Part shown: one piece after another, positions 8,281 through 17,946 of the stretch | How positions within the stretch are numbered: the stretch's first letter is position 1 | Layout of the letters: each line of letters starts with the position of its first letter | NCBI RefSeq assembly: GCF_000585995.1 | Contig: NZ_CP007410.1 | Span: forward strand, 6,565,001-6,629,000 | Direction: 5' to 3' | Length of the DNA stretch: 64,000 nucleotides | From: Pseudomonas brassicacearum | Lineage (GTDB): Bacteria; Pseudomonadota; Gammaproteobacteria; Pseudomonadales; Pseudomonadaceae | Translations under genes and position numbers: made by a program | The notes under the pieces: model-generated | The model's input: the letters and a program-made list of their open reading frames with translations, nothing else | Database searches by the model: none | What the model was told of the DNA's origin: nothing

Positions 8281-9195
8281 TCAGGGTAGCTGTTGCGCCA
8301 ACACCGCAATATGCTCCGGCCCGATCCCGCAGCAGCCGCCCAAATGGCTGGCCCCGCGCTTCTGCCAGTCAGCCGCCCACTGCAGGTACCCCGGTGGATC
8401 GAGGTCTTCGCGCAGCGGATCCAGCCCGTCGTTGGCCGTCGCTTCCTTCGGTTGCGGCGGGAAGGCGTTGGCGTAGGCACCGATGTGGATCTTCGCCCCC
8501 AGACGCTCGAAGGTGTCTCGCGCCGCATCAATGGCCGCACCGATCACTTCCGGCTGGCTGCAGTTGAACAGCAGCGTCTCGACGCCCAGCTCAGCCGCGA
8601 CCGCCGCAGCGTCCGCTACCGGTTCGCCGGAGCGCAGGCGCGGCACTTCGTCGGTGTCTTCATCTTTCAGGGTGAACGACAGCCAGAACGGCTTGCCGTC
8701 CTGCGGCAACCCGGCGTGAATCGCCCGCGCTTCGACGGTAGAACTTTGAGTCTCGGCCAGCCACAGGTCGACATGGGGCGCCAGGCCGGTCACCAGGGGC
8801 GTCAACAGTTCACTGGCGCGAGAAGCGTCGAACAGGTCGGGTCGATAGGAACCGAACAACGGTGGCAGCGACCCGGCCACCCGTACCGCTTTGCCTGAAG
8901 CCTGCACCGCCCGCTGCGCCAGCTCGCCAGCGAGGGCGGCCAGGGCTTGGCCTTCTGCGGCAAAACGCGCTTCACCAATGTGAAACGGCACCACGGCATA
9001 GCTGTTGCTGGTGATCACGTTGGCACCGCTGGCGATGTAAGCCGCGTGCACCGCCTCTACCGCCTGGGGCGCTTCGCTCAAGGCCAGGGCCGACCACTCG
9101 GGTTGCCGGAACGGCGCGCCACGGCGTTGCAGTTCGCGGCCCATGCCGCCATCGAGAATGACTGTCGTTGCTGCGCCCATATGCGATTCACTCAT
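8281..9195 (-). CDS. Homocysteine S-methyltransferase family protein (MmuM/BHMT type)
   Basis: The protein (304 residues from ATG 9195, or 299 from ATG 9180) carries the zinc-binding cysteines of the family: LLFNCSQPE in the middle and HLGGCCGIGPEHI near the C-terminus. The N-terminus ILDGGMGRELQRRG is also typical. The expected reaction is methyl transfer from S-methylmethionine or a betaine-type donor to homocysteine, making methionine. ATG 9180 has a better-spaced GAGTGA, while ATG 9195 sits inside a 14-bp palindrome, so the later start is plausible. It is divergent from an amino-acid ABC binding protein and permease, which may import the methyl donor; this is inferred from position. Confidence 0.85.
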   Translation of the reverse strand: MSESHMGAATTVILDGGMGRELQRRGAPFRQPEWSALALSEAPQAVEAVHAAYIASGANVITSNSYAVVPFHIGEARFAAEGQALAALAGELAQRAVQASGKAVRVAGSLPPLFGSYRPDLFDASRASELLTPLVTGLAPHVDLWLAETQSSTVEARAIHAGLPQDGKPFWLSFTLKDEDTDEVPRLRSGEPVADAAAVAAELGVETLLFNCSQPEVIGAAIDAARDTFERLGAKIHIGAYANAFPPQPKEATANDGLDPLREDLDPPGYLQWAADWQKRGASHLGGCCGIGPEHIAVLAQQLP

Positions 9196-9294
9196 AAGCT
9201 TATGAAAAAATACTCACTACCGGAGTTATTCTTATAACTATTTAATACGCAGCAACCGACTAACTACAACTTATTTTTCTACCAGGGACCTCAC

Positions 9295-10116
9295 GTGAAA
9301 CGACAACCATTGCTGGCCCTGGGCCTCACCCTACTGGCCGCCTCGTCGCAAGCGTTCGCCGGCGCCACGCTGGATCGCATCGAACAGAAAAAAGAACTGG
9401 TCGGCGTGTTGATGGAAAGCTATCCGCCCTTCTCGTTCCTCAACGATCAGAACCAGCTCGATGGTTTCGACGTCGACGTGGCCAAGGCCGTGGCGCAGAA
9501 ATTGGGCGTGAAGCTGCGTCTGGAAACCCCTTCCTGGGACGTGATCGCGGCCGGGCACTGGAGCGGGCGCTATGACATCTGCATCTGCTCCATGACCCCG
9601 AGCAAGGCCCGCGCCGAAGTCTTCGATTTCCCGGTGCAGTATTACGCCTCGCCAGCCGTCATCGTCGTCAACGCCAAGGACGACCGTATCCACGGCGCCA
9701 AGGACTTGAGCGGCAAGAAAGTCGGCCTCACCAGCGCCTCCAGCTACGAGAGTTACCTGAACAAGAACCTGGTGATCGAAGGCGCCGAGGACACCCGGCT
9801 AAGCTACCCCTTCGAGAACGTGCAGATTGCCCCGTATGACACCGACAACGTGGCGTTCCAGGACCTGGGCCTCGGCGCCGGAGTGCGCCTGGACGCGGTG
9901 CTGACCAACCTGGTAACCGCGCAGCCGCGCCTGACCGAAGACAAGCGCTTCAAGCTGGCGGGCGACCCGCTCTATTCCGAACCGAACTCGGTGGCCATTG
10001 AAAAAGGCGACGCCCAGTGGGACAGCAAGGTGCGTGAAGTCTTTGCCCAGTTGAAACAGGACGGCACCTTGAGCAAACTCTCGCAAAAATGGATCGGCGC
10101 CGACATCACCCAATGA
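9295..10116 (+). CDS. Amino-acid ABC transporter substrate-binding protein (SBP_bac_3)
   Basis: The 273-residue periplasmic protein has a clear Sec signal (MKRQPLLALGLTLLAASSQAFAG). The family 3 solute-binding pattern follows: YPPFSFLNDQNQLDGFDVDVA, then the ligand-contact stretch DICICSMTPSKARAEVFDFPV, and a C-terminal DGTLSKLSQKWIGADIT. The start is GTG 9295 behind CAGGGACC. It overlaps the permease gene through ATGA. Ligand class is polar amino acids; a sulfur compound is suggested by the divergent homocysteine methyltransferase but is not proven. Confidence 0.9.
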   Translation: MKRQPLLALGLTLLAASSQAFAGATLDRIEQKKELVGVLMESYPPFSFLNDQNQLDGFDVDVAKAVAQKLGVKLRLETPSWDVIAAGHWSGRYDICICSMTPSKARAEVFDFPVQYYASPAVIVVNAKDDRIHGAKDLSGKKVGLTSASSYESYLNKNLVIEGAEDTRLSYPFENVQIAPYDTDNVAFQDLGLGAGVRLDAVLTNLVTAQPRLTEDKRFKLAGDPLYSEPNSVAIEKGDAQWDSKVREVFAQLKQDGTLSKLSQKWIGADITQ

Positions 10117-10946
10117 CTTCTTTTCCACCCCCTCAGCCACCGCCATCGGTGGCTGAGTCTCGCCTGCAAAAAATCTTCGGTTTTCGCACCCGGCTGTACC
10201 TGACCTGGGCCGCGATGCTGGTGCTGTTCGCGAGTTTCTTCCTGAGCTTCGACCTGAAGTTCTCCATCATCCTCGACAAACTGCCGAACCTGCTGGGTGT
10301 GCACCTGGCGCCCAATGGCTTTTTGCAGGGTGCGGTGCTGACCTTGTTCCTGTGCCTGTGCTCGATCGTCGCGTCGTCACTGCTGGGCTTCATCACCGCC
10401 CTGGCGCGGCTGTCGAGCAGCGCGGTGGCGTTCGGCATCGCCAGTTTCTACGCGTCATTCTTTCGCGGCACGCCGCTGCTGATCCAGATCCTGCTGATCT
10501 ACCTGGGCCTGCCCCAACTGGGCGTGGTCCCGGGCGCCATCGCCGCCGGGATCATCGCGCTGTCGCTGAACTACGGCGCCTACCTGAGCGAAATCTTCCG
10601 CGCCGGCATCCTCGGCGTCCCCCACGGCCAGCGCGAAGCCTCCCTCGCCCTGGGCCTGAGCGAAACCGTGATCTTCTGGCGCGTCACCCTGCCCCAAGCC
10701 ATGCGCACCATCATCCCGCCAACCACCAACCAATTCATCTCGATGCTCAAGGACTCCTCCCTGATCTCGGTGATGGGGGTTTGGGAAGTGATGTTCCTGG
10801 CGCAGTCCTATGGTCGTTCCAGCTATCGCTATATCGAGATGCTGACGACGGCGGCGATCATCTACTGGTTGATGTCCATTGCGTTGGAACTGATCCAGGC
10901 GCGGATGGAGCGGCATTATGGGAAGGCGTATCTGAATAATCGCTGA
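10113..10946 (+). CDS. Amino-acid ABC transporter permease (His/Glu/Gln/Arg/opine class)
   Basis: The 277-residue inner-membrane permease starts at ATG 10113, overlapping the stop codon of the binding-protein gene (ATGA). It has several membrane helices and the BPD_transp_1 coupling loop EASLALGLSETVIFWRVTLPQAMRTIIPP (the EAA motif), followed by KDSSLISVMGVWEVM. The N-terminus has an extra proline-rich cytoplasmic leader of about 15 residues. No ATPase gene follows; the next 570 bp are non-coding. It must borrow an ATPase from elsewhere or have lost one. Confidence 0.9.
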   Translation: MTSFPPPQPPPSVAESRLQKIFGFRTRLYLTWAAMLVLFASFFLSFDLKFSIILDKLPNLLGVHLAPNGFLQGAVLTLFLCLCSIVASSLLGFITALARLSSSAVAFGIASFYASFFRGTPLLIQILLIYLGLPQLGVVPGAIAAGIIALSLNYGAYLSEIFRAGILGVPHGQREASLALGLSETVIFWRVTLPQAMRTIIPPTTNQFISMLKDSSLISVMGVWEVMFLAQSYGRSSYRYIEMLTTAAIIYWLMSIALELIQARMERHYGKAYLNNR

Positions 10947-11074
10947 GCCGTTACCAGCGTTGCCGGTATGACTCACCCACATGGGTGACAAATCAGTTCA
11001 CGCACATAGGTAACAGTTTTTAACTGGCAAGCTCACTCCCAATGGGCTTACGGCGCTCATACGACGCAAAAACT

Positions 11075-11164
11075 TGTGGGAGCGAGCTTGCTCGCGATGA
11101 CGTCAGCACAGCCAACATCACCGCAAACTGCCCCACCGCTTTCGCGAGCAAGCTCGCTCCCACA
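11075..11164. repeat. Inverted REP doublet (REPIN)
   Basis: TGTGGGAGCGAGCTTGCTCG at the left and its near-complement CGAGCAAGCTCGCTCCCACA at the right are separated by about 40 bp. This is the standard Pseudomonas REPIN arrangement. Confidence 0.9.
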
Positions 11165-11204
11165 GGAGAAACGCGTTCACCCCAAGCTAGGCCGGCTATA
11201 AGGC

Positions 11205-11505
11205 CGCCTCGCTTTGGCTTTTGATCTTAGGCGCCCCGTTAAACCACGCTGGCCGAACGCAGGTATTGCGCAGTGGGCAACCCGGCATGGATGCCGGGTT
11301 AGCCGCGCTGGGCCATGGATGGCCCTTCGCGGCGGCCCACGGAGCAATGCCTGCGTTCGGGCACACCGAGCCTAGGCGAGGTGCCGAGTGGTGGGGCAAA
11401 AGCGTTTTGCTTACTTTTGCGCTTTTCAAAAGTGAGCCGCCGTCAGGGCGGAACCCTAAGTGGCCGTTACCGCAGAAACGGATATACACACCAACCTCAA
11501 AACCC
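11205..11505. repeat. Palindrome-rich dispersed element
   Basis: The outer arms AACGCAGGTATTGC (11256-11269) and GCAATGCCTGCGTT (11344-11357) pair at 13 of 14 positions plus a G-U. They enclose GTGGGC/GCCCAC and two perfect hairpins: AACCCGGCAT-GG-ATGCCGGGTT (11279-11300) and GGGCCAT-GG-ATGGCCC (11310-11325). From memory, closely similar sequence is scattered through fluorescent Pseudomonas genomes; the copy number here cannot be seen. It carries no believable coding frame. Confidence 0.6.
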
Positions 11506-11520
11506 CACCCAGCTCAACGA

Positions 11521-11841
11521 CTAAGCAGGAAAATCCGCCTGAGGTGCAGCCGAATCGCTAGCAGGTGGAGTTTGGAGATCACACCCACCGATGCTCCACC
11601 CCAACACCTCCAACGCATCGCAACCGTCCTGCAACAGCAGATGCGCGGCGCTGGTGAAGTGTTCCAGGTCATAACCTTCGGCGTTTTTCATGCATAGACA
11701 GGACACGCTGTTGAGTAAGTCTCGAGCAGCTTTGATGCGATGCGCAGCAGTTTCCAAAAGATCGGAGGCGCCGGCTTCCGTGTCGATAAACAGCGTGGCT
11801 CCGGCGCTGGTATTTGCTTGAAGGGGGTGGAACTTGATCAT
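11521..11841 (-). CDS. Small Pseudomonas-specific protein (DUF3077/DUF6124-like)
   Basis: The 106-residue acidic protein has no signal peptide or membrane helix. It is helical, with a core ETAAHRIKAARDLLNSVSCL and an unstructured Pro/Ala/Ser-rich tail. Length, composition and the LFIDTEAGASDLLETAAHRI pattern resemble the short DUF3077/DUF6124 proteins found in many copies in Pseudomonas. This is a tentative call by general similarity. ATG 11841 is preceded on its strand by AACCCG and no strong Shine-Dalgarno. The upstream 440 bp are strongly structured. Function is unknown. Confidence 0.6.
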   Translation of the reverse strand: MIKFHPLQANTSAGATLFIDTEAGASDLLETAAHRIKAARDLLNSVSCLCMKNAEGYDLEHFTSAAHLLLQDGCDALEVLGWSIGGCDLQTPPASDSAAPQADFPA

Positions 11842-12280
11842 CGGGTTGCTCTCTTGAGTTAGGAGCTACCGCCGTTCGCGGAGGCAGCAAAAAGCGCCGC
11901 CGTTGGGGGCGCTCGTGCACTCTTGTTCGACCGGCTAAGATCGGTCACCGATTTGTCGATGACGAGAGAACTATAGGCGAGGCCCTAATGACAAAAAACC
12001 GGGTTTCTTGATCTCGGAGCTATCCTACGCGAAACCCGGAACGGGTTTACAGATTCGATATTTGACAGACATATCTCGGAATCCAGCCACGCAGAAAGGT
12101 CTGGGTATGCTGTAGGGCAATGCTTCGAGACAAGGAGGCCGGCGCGGTGATGCTGTGATCACAGCGTGGGCAGCCTACAAGCTCCATCGCTATGTCTCGC
12201 CAGCGGCTAGGAGACGGCTGGCATCGCGACCCGGGGTGAAATTTTTAAAGTTCGACCTCATTCATGAGAGGTCGTACTCA
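11842..12280. other. Structured 440-bp intergenic region
   Basis: No gene is supported. It contains a perfect 9-bp inverted repeat CCGGGTTTC (11999-12007) / GAAACCCGG (12031-12039) with a third partial arm (CGGGTTT, 12042-12048). Further short repeats occur around GACCGGCTAAGATCGGTC (11930-11947). Divergent promoters for the small protein and the autotransporter must lie here. No clear sigma-70 boxes were identified. Confidence 0.45.
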
Positions 12281-14452
12281 ATGCCCACCCAACACTCATA
12301 TCTTCCCCAACATCTCGCTCTGGCAATAGCCTTGGCGCTCGGCTGTGTCGAGGTTTCGATGGCTCAGTCACCTGCCGAGACTCCTACGACGGCCGAGTTT
12401 CAAGAGCGTCTCAAAGCGCTCGAAGAAGCTACAGACACTAAGCATCACAGTATTGTCACCCCACGCAAAAAAGGCATGAAACTGACTAAGACCAATGACT
12501 TGGTCAACGTCAGCGCAAATGGCACGTTCGGCGGGACTGTTGATGGAGGTGGCGGAATCAACGTTCTGCGAATGGGCGATGCTCAACACTCTAAAGTACC
12601 TGAGACCCGCAATTTCGAGGCTTTGCATGTCACTAAAGGCGAATGGGAGCACACCGGGAATTTCGCTGGCTGGGGAGTGATCGAGCCGGAGACCACGCTG
12701 ACCAACACCGGCCATATCGACGGACAAATCGGTGTACTCGGTATGTTCGATAACAAGGGCGTTGTCGCCAATAACGTGATCGTCGAGCAAGGCGCAGGCA
12801 TGAGCAACTCAGGTGCCGTGAATGGGGCAGTCCATGTACTTGAGAAGGCCAGCTTCAGCGGCAACGGATCTGTAGGGTTCCTGAGCGTGGCGGGCCAGCT
12901 GAAGGTCGGTCCTGAAGTCGGTGCACCCTCGATCAGCGGAGACCTTGAACTATTGAAAGGCGCTGAATTGATCTACGGCATCAATGCTGCGGGCGCCAGC
13001 GCCACGGTCAATGTCGCAGGCACGGCGACGCTGAACGACGCGACCCTGAGAATCGACGCCGTACAGGTCGAGAACATGGGTACAAGCGAGCATACGGTAA
13101 TCCGTGCAGGGAACATTGAGGGTGAGTTCGGCACGGTCATTAGCAATCTCGCCTTCATGACGGCGACCCCGCACTACAGCGGGACGGAGGTTGGCCTGAC
13201 CTATGCGCGCAACGACATCTCCCTCAAGGTTGCAGCAAAGAACGAAAACGCAGAAAGATTCACCAACAGTATCGAAGATCCACAAACGGCCACGCCACTG
13301 CCGCCCAAGCCTGTCGACAAAGTAGCGGCTGCCCGGTCACCTACCACCCAAGCGAAAGTCGATCCGGCCCAACGTCCCCACCAAGCGTCGCCAGTCGCCA
13401 GCATTGAACCGAAACCCACCAGCCAGCCGCACACCACTCCCGTCGCGCAACCCAACGCAGCCGTCAATGCGCTGCTCGGTACCAACCTGCATACCGCCGC
13501 CAACGCCATCGACCAGTTAGCTGGCTACGACACCGCCGATCTGGGCAATGCCACCCTGAGCAGCGTCGCGCCAATCGGCACCGGAATGCTCTCGGCCATG
13601 GACCAGAGAAATTCAGAAAGCGTGCATGCCGACGGCCAAGTCTGGGTCCAGGCCATCGGCAACAGCGGCAGCATTGGTAAACAACTGGGCAACGATGCCC
13701 TGAAGCACTCGACAAAGGGTTTGCTGCTGGGAGCTGACTGGGCCGTCAGCCCTGATTGGCGTTTGGGGGTGATCGGCAGCAAGACACGAACCCGGCTGGA
13801 CGGTCATCAATTCGACGGTGGTCTCGACAGTTGGCATTTGGGCGCTTATGCCTTGCGTCAGGACGGACCGCTAGCCCTGCGTCTTGGTGCCATTTATGGC
13901 GAACATGACGGCAGCACCAAGCGTCACTTAGCCTTCAACGGCTTCCGAGATCGCCTCAAGGGTCGTTACGATGCCAGCACGCAGCAGGTCTTCGGACAGG
14001 TCGGCTACAACCTGAACCTCGGTCATTTCAATGTCGAGCCCTATGTCCATTTGGGCTACCAGCGCTATCAACGCGATCGCTATACAGAGAAAGGTGGCGA
14101 CGCGGCGCTGCAGTTCAATAGCCAGACTCAGGACCATTACAACAGCAACCTGGGCCTACGCCTCGCCCGGTCCTTCGCTCTTGACCAAGGCGTGCGACTG
14201 ACTCCCCGCTTGAATCTTGGCTGGAAACACCTATACGGCGACGTCCGGGGCACCTCTCGTCAACGCCTGGCCAAGGGCGGCACTACATACACCGTCGAAG
14301 GCATCGAACTGGACCGTGACAGCCTGTTTCTGGAGGCGGGGTTGGACCTGGCCGTTTCGCCCCGGCATACCCTGGGGGTCAGCTACAACGGCGAAACGGG
14401 TCAAGACAACCGCAACGGCGCGCTGATGGGTCAATGGCGAATGATGTTCTGA
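12281..14452 (+). CDS. Autotransporter (type Va) with pertactin-like passenger and C-terminal beta-barrel
   Basis: The 723-residue protein starts at ATG 12281 behind GAGAGG (9-bp spacing). The frame is open further upstream, but this start gives a normal signal peptide (MPTQHSYLPQHLALAIALAL, cleavage near VSMAQS). A passenger of about 320 residues with beta-helix-like repeats (NTGHIDGQIGVLGMFDNKGV, MSNSGAVNGAVHVLEKA) is followed by a Pro/Thr/Ala-rich linker. The barrel spans about the last 270 residues, with alternating strands and a terminal aromatic (GALMGQWRMMF). The passenger has no visible protease or esterase motif, so an adhesin or surface role is likely. Confidence 0.88.
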   Translation: MPTQHSYLPQHLALAIALALGCVEVSMAQSPAETPTTAEFQERLKALEEATDTKHHSIVTPRKKGMKLTKTNDLVNVSANGTFGGTVDGGGGINVLRMGDAQHSKVPETRNFEALHVTKGEWEHTGNFAGWGVIEPETTLTNTGHIDGQIGVLGMFDNKGVVANNVIVEQGAGMSNSGAVNGAVHVLEKASFSGNGSVGFLSVAGQLKVGPEVGAPSISGDLELLKGAELIYGINAAGASATVNVAGTATLNDATLRIDAVQVENMGTSEHTVIRAGNIEGEFGTVISNLAFMTATPHYSGTEVGLTYARNDISLKVAAKNENAERFTNSIEDPQTATPLPPKPVDKVAAARSPTTQAKVDPAQRPHQASPVASIEPKPTSQPHTTPVAQPNAAVNALLGTNLHTAANAIDQLAGYDTADLGNATLSSVAPIGTGMLSAMDQRNSESVHADGQVWVQAIGNSGSIGKQLGNDALKHSTKGLLLGADWAVSPDWRLGVIGSKTRTRLDGHQFDGGLDSWHLGAYALRQDGPLALRLGAIYGEHDGSTKRHLAFNGFRDRLKGRYDASTQQVFGQVGYNLNLGHFNVEPYVHLGYQRYQRDRYTEKGGDAALQFNSQTQDHYNSNLGLRLARSFALDQGVRLTPRLNLGWKHLYGDVRGTSRQRLAKGGTTYTVEGIELDRDSLFLEAGLDLAVSPRHTLGVSYNGETGQDNRNGALMGQWRMMF

Positions 14453-14465
14453 CCATTTCGCGGAC

Positions 14466-14490
14466 AAAAAAAGGGGAGCACATGCCCCCC
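14466..14490 (-). terminator. Rho-independent terminator for pycB
   Basis: On the minus strand, GGGG-CATGTGCT-CCCC is followed by seven T residues, about 30 bp past the pycB stop codon. It could also stop readthrough from the convergent autotransporter gene. Confidence 0.7.
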
Positions 14491-14521
14491 GAGGTTAAAA
14501 CGTTGTATCGAGGCTGTTAAC

Positions 14522-16330
14522 TCAGCCTTCGATCTCGACCAGGATCTCGCCCGGGTTGACCCGGTCGCCCTTGGCCACATGAATGGCGGTGACCTTGCCG
14601 GCGATGGCCGCCTGTACTTCGGTTTCCATCTTCATGGCTTCGGTGATCAGCACCGCTTGGCCGGCCTTCACCACGTCGCCCTCCTTGACCAGCACATCAA
14701 CGATGTTGCCCGGCATGGTGGTGCTGACGTGGCCCGGCGCAGTGGCTTGCTTGCGCTTGCTGCTGCCGCCGCCAACAAATTCATTGAGCGGCTCGAACAC
14801 GACCTCTTCGGGCATGCCGTCGATGGACAGGTAGAAGTGACGCTTGCCTTCAGCCTTGACGCCCACACCGGTGATGTCGACGCGGTAGGTTTCGCCGTGA
14901 ACGTCGATGACGAACTCGGTCGGCACCCCTTCGCCGCCCGCCGAGCTCACGCTGCCGGCCTCAGGAATCGGCAACAGCACTTCCGGGGTCAGGGTGCCGG
15001 CTTCGCGCTCTTCGAGGAACTTGCGACCGATGTCCGGGAACATGGCGTAGGTCAGCACGTCCTCTTCGGATTTGGCTAGCGCGCCGATTTCGCCACGCAG
15101 CTTGGTCATTTCCGGCTTGAGCAAATCGGCTGGACGCACATCGATCACGTCCTCGCTGCCGATGGCCTGGCGACGCAGCTTCTCGTTCACCGAACCCGGC
15201 GCCTTGCCGTAGCCGCCCTGCAGGTAGAGCTTCACTTCGTTGGTGATGGTCTTGTAGCGCTCACCGGCCAACACGTTGAAAAACGCCTGGGTGCCGACGA
15301 TCTGCGAGGTCGGGGTCACCAATGGCGGGAAGCCGAGGTCTTCGCGCACCCGCGGGATTTCCGCCAGCACTTCGTTCATCCGGTTCAGCGCGCCCTGCTC
15401 TTTCAACTGGTTGGCCAGGTTGGAGATCATCCCGCCCGGTACCTGGTTGACTTGGACACGGGTGTCCACCGCGGTGAACTCGCTTTCGAACTGGTGGTAT
15501 TTCTTGCGCACGGCGTAGAAGTACAGGCCGATTTCCTGGAGCAATTCCAGACTCAGGCCAGTGTCGAACTCACTGCCCTTGAGGGCGGCGACCATCGATT
15601 CAGTACCCGGATGGCTGGTGCCCCAGGCGAAACTGGAGATCGCGGTGTCGATGTGATCGGCGCCGTTTTCGATAGCCTTGAGCTGGCACATCGCAGCCAG
15701 GCCCGCGGTGTCATGGGAGTGGATGAAGACTGGCAGCGACTGCTCGCTCTTCAGCGCCTTGACCAGCTCACCAGTGGCATACGGGGTCAGCAGACCGGCC
15801 ATGTCCTTGATCGCCACGGAGTCGCAACCCATGGCTTCCATTTGTTTGGCCTGGGCCACGAACGCCTCGATGGTGTGCACCGGGCTCGTGGTGTAGGCGA
15901 TGGTGCCCTGGGCGTGCTTGCCGGCGGCCTTCACCGCTTCGATGGCGACTTTCAGGTTACGCACGTCGTTCATCGCATCGAAAATACGGAACACATCGAT
16001 GCCGTTGACCGCGGCTTTTGCCACGAACGCCTTGACCACGTCATCGCTGTAGTGGCGATAGCCCAGCAGGTTCTGGCCGCGCAGCAGCATTTGCAAACGA
16101 GTGTTGGGCAGTGCCGCGCGCAGTTGGCGCAGGCGTTCCCACGGGTCTTCCTTCAGGAAGCGCACGCAGGCATCGAATGTCGCGCCGCCCCAGACTTCCA
16201 GCGACCAATAGCCGACTTTGTCGAGCTTGTCGCAGATCGGCAGCATGTCTTCGGTGCGCATGCGGGTGGCGAGCAGCGATTGGTGGGCGTCGCGCAGGAT
16301 TGTGTCGGTAACAAAGATCTTCTTGGACAT
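14522..16330 (-). CDS. pycB: Pyruvate carboxylase subunit B (carboxyltransferase and biotin carrier)
   Basis: The 602-residue protein has the HMGL-like carboxyltransferase domain (TDTILRDAHQSLLATRM near the start), the conserved PYC/OADA domain, and a C-terminal biotinyl domain. Biotin would be attached at Lys567 in EAMKMETE. With PycA it makes oxaloacetate from pyruvate for anaplerosis. ATG 16330 (MSKKIFV) is chosen over ATG 16336 and the longer frame, because GGAAAG sits 7 bp before it. It often carries the older name oadA (oxaloacetate decarboxylase alpha), but no beta or gamma sodium-pump subunits are present and it follows pycA directly. Confidence 0.94.
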   Translation of the reverse strand: MSKKIFVTDTILRDAHQSLLATRMRTEDMLPICDKLDKVGYWSLEVWGGATFDACVRFLKEDPWERLRQLRAALPNTRLQMLLRGQNLLGYRHYSDDVVKAFVAKAAVNGIDVFRIFDAMNDVRNLKVAIEAVKAAGKHAQGTIAYTTSPVHTIEAFVAQAKQMEAMGCDSVAIKDMAGLLTPYATGELVKALKSEQSLPVFIHSHDTAGLAAMCQLKAIENGADHIDTAISSFAWGTSHPGTESMVAALKGSEFDTGLSLELLQEIGLYFYAVRKKYHQFESEFTAVDTRVQVNQVPGGMISNLANQLKEQGALNRMNEVLAEIPRVREDLGFPPLVTPTSQIVGTQAFFNVLAGERYKTITNEVKLYLQGGYGKAPGSVNEKLRRQAIGSEDVIDVRPADLLKPEMTKLRGEIGALAKSEEDVLTYAMFPDIGRKFLEEREAGTLTPEVLLPIPEAGSVSSAGGEGVPTEFVIDVHGETYRVDITGVGVKAEGKRHFYLSIDGMPEEVVFEPLNEFVGGGSSKRKQATAPGHVSTTMPGNIVDVLVKEGDVVKAGQAVLITEAMKMETEVQAAIAGKVTAIHVAKGDRVNPGEILVEIEG

Positions 16331-16343
16331 GGTCATACTTTCC

Positions 16344-17759
<1,416 letters not shown>

Positions 17760-17893
17760 TTGGAGGTTCCCTTGAGCCGGTGATACCACGGCCTGGGGTC
17801 CAGGCCGACGCGTGACCAGATGTAACAATCGGTCGCGGCTCCACACTAGTCCTGGCTGTTGATTAACAAAAATGAATAATTATTGGGTCATGC

Positions 17894-17909
17894 ATAAGCA
17901 AAGACTTAT
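17894..17909. promoter_or_regulatory. Candidate LysR-type operator between pycA and pycR
   Basis: ATAAG-N6-CTTAT lies in the 187-bp divergent gap, about 38 bp before the regulator start. Size and dyad form suit a LysR-family site; assignment to PycR is inferred from position only. Confidence 0.4.
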
Positions 17910-17946
17910 AGTTGAGCGATCCGTCTCGCCCCAGAGTACTTAGAAA

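Larger units (their letters stand above)
10947..11520. other. Intergenic region of 574 bp: IS-end-like repeats, REP doublet, palindromic element
   Basis: No supported gene was found. From left to right it holds two 18-bp imperfect direct repeats (10971-10988 and 10996-11013), a decayed REP core near 11025-11040, an inverted REP doublet (11075-11164), and a 300-bp palindrome-rich element (about 11205-11505) described separately. Confidence 0.7.

Noticed and set aside
9286..9301. A fourth parS site at GACCTCACGTGAAACG
   Set aside because: Only the right half fits; 11 of 16 matches is too weak beside the other three sites.
11221..11697. A 158-codon open frame across the palindromic element
   Set aside because: It crosses nested hairpins and runs antisense into the small orphan gene, without a ribosome site or family resemblance.
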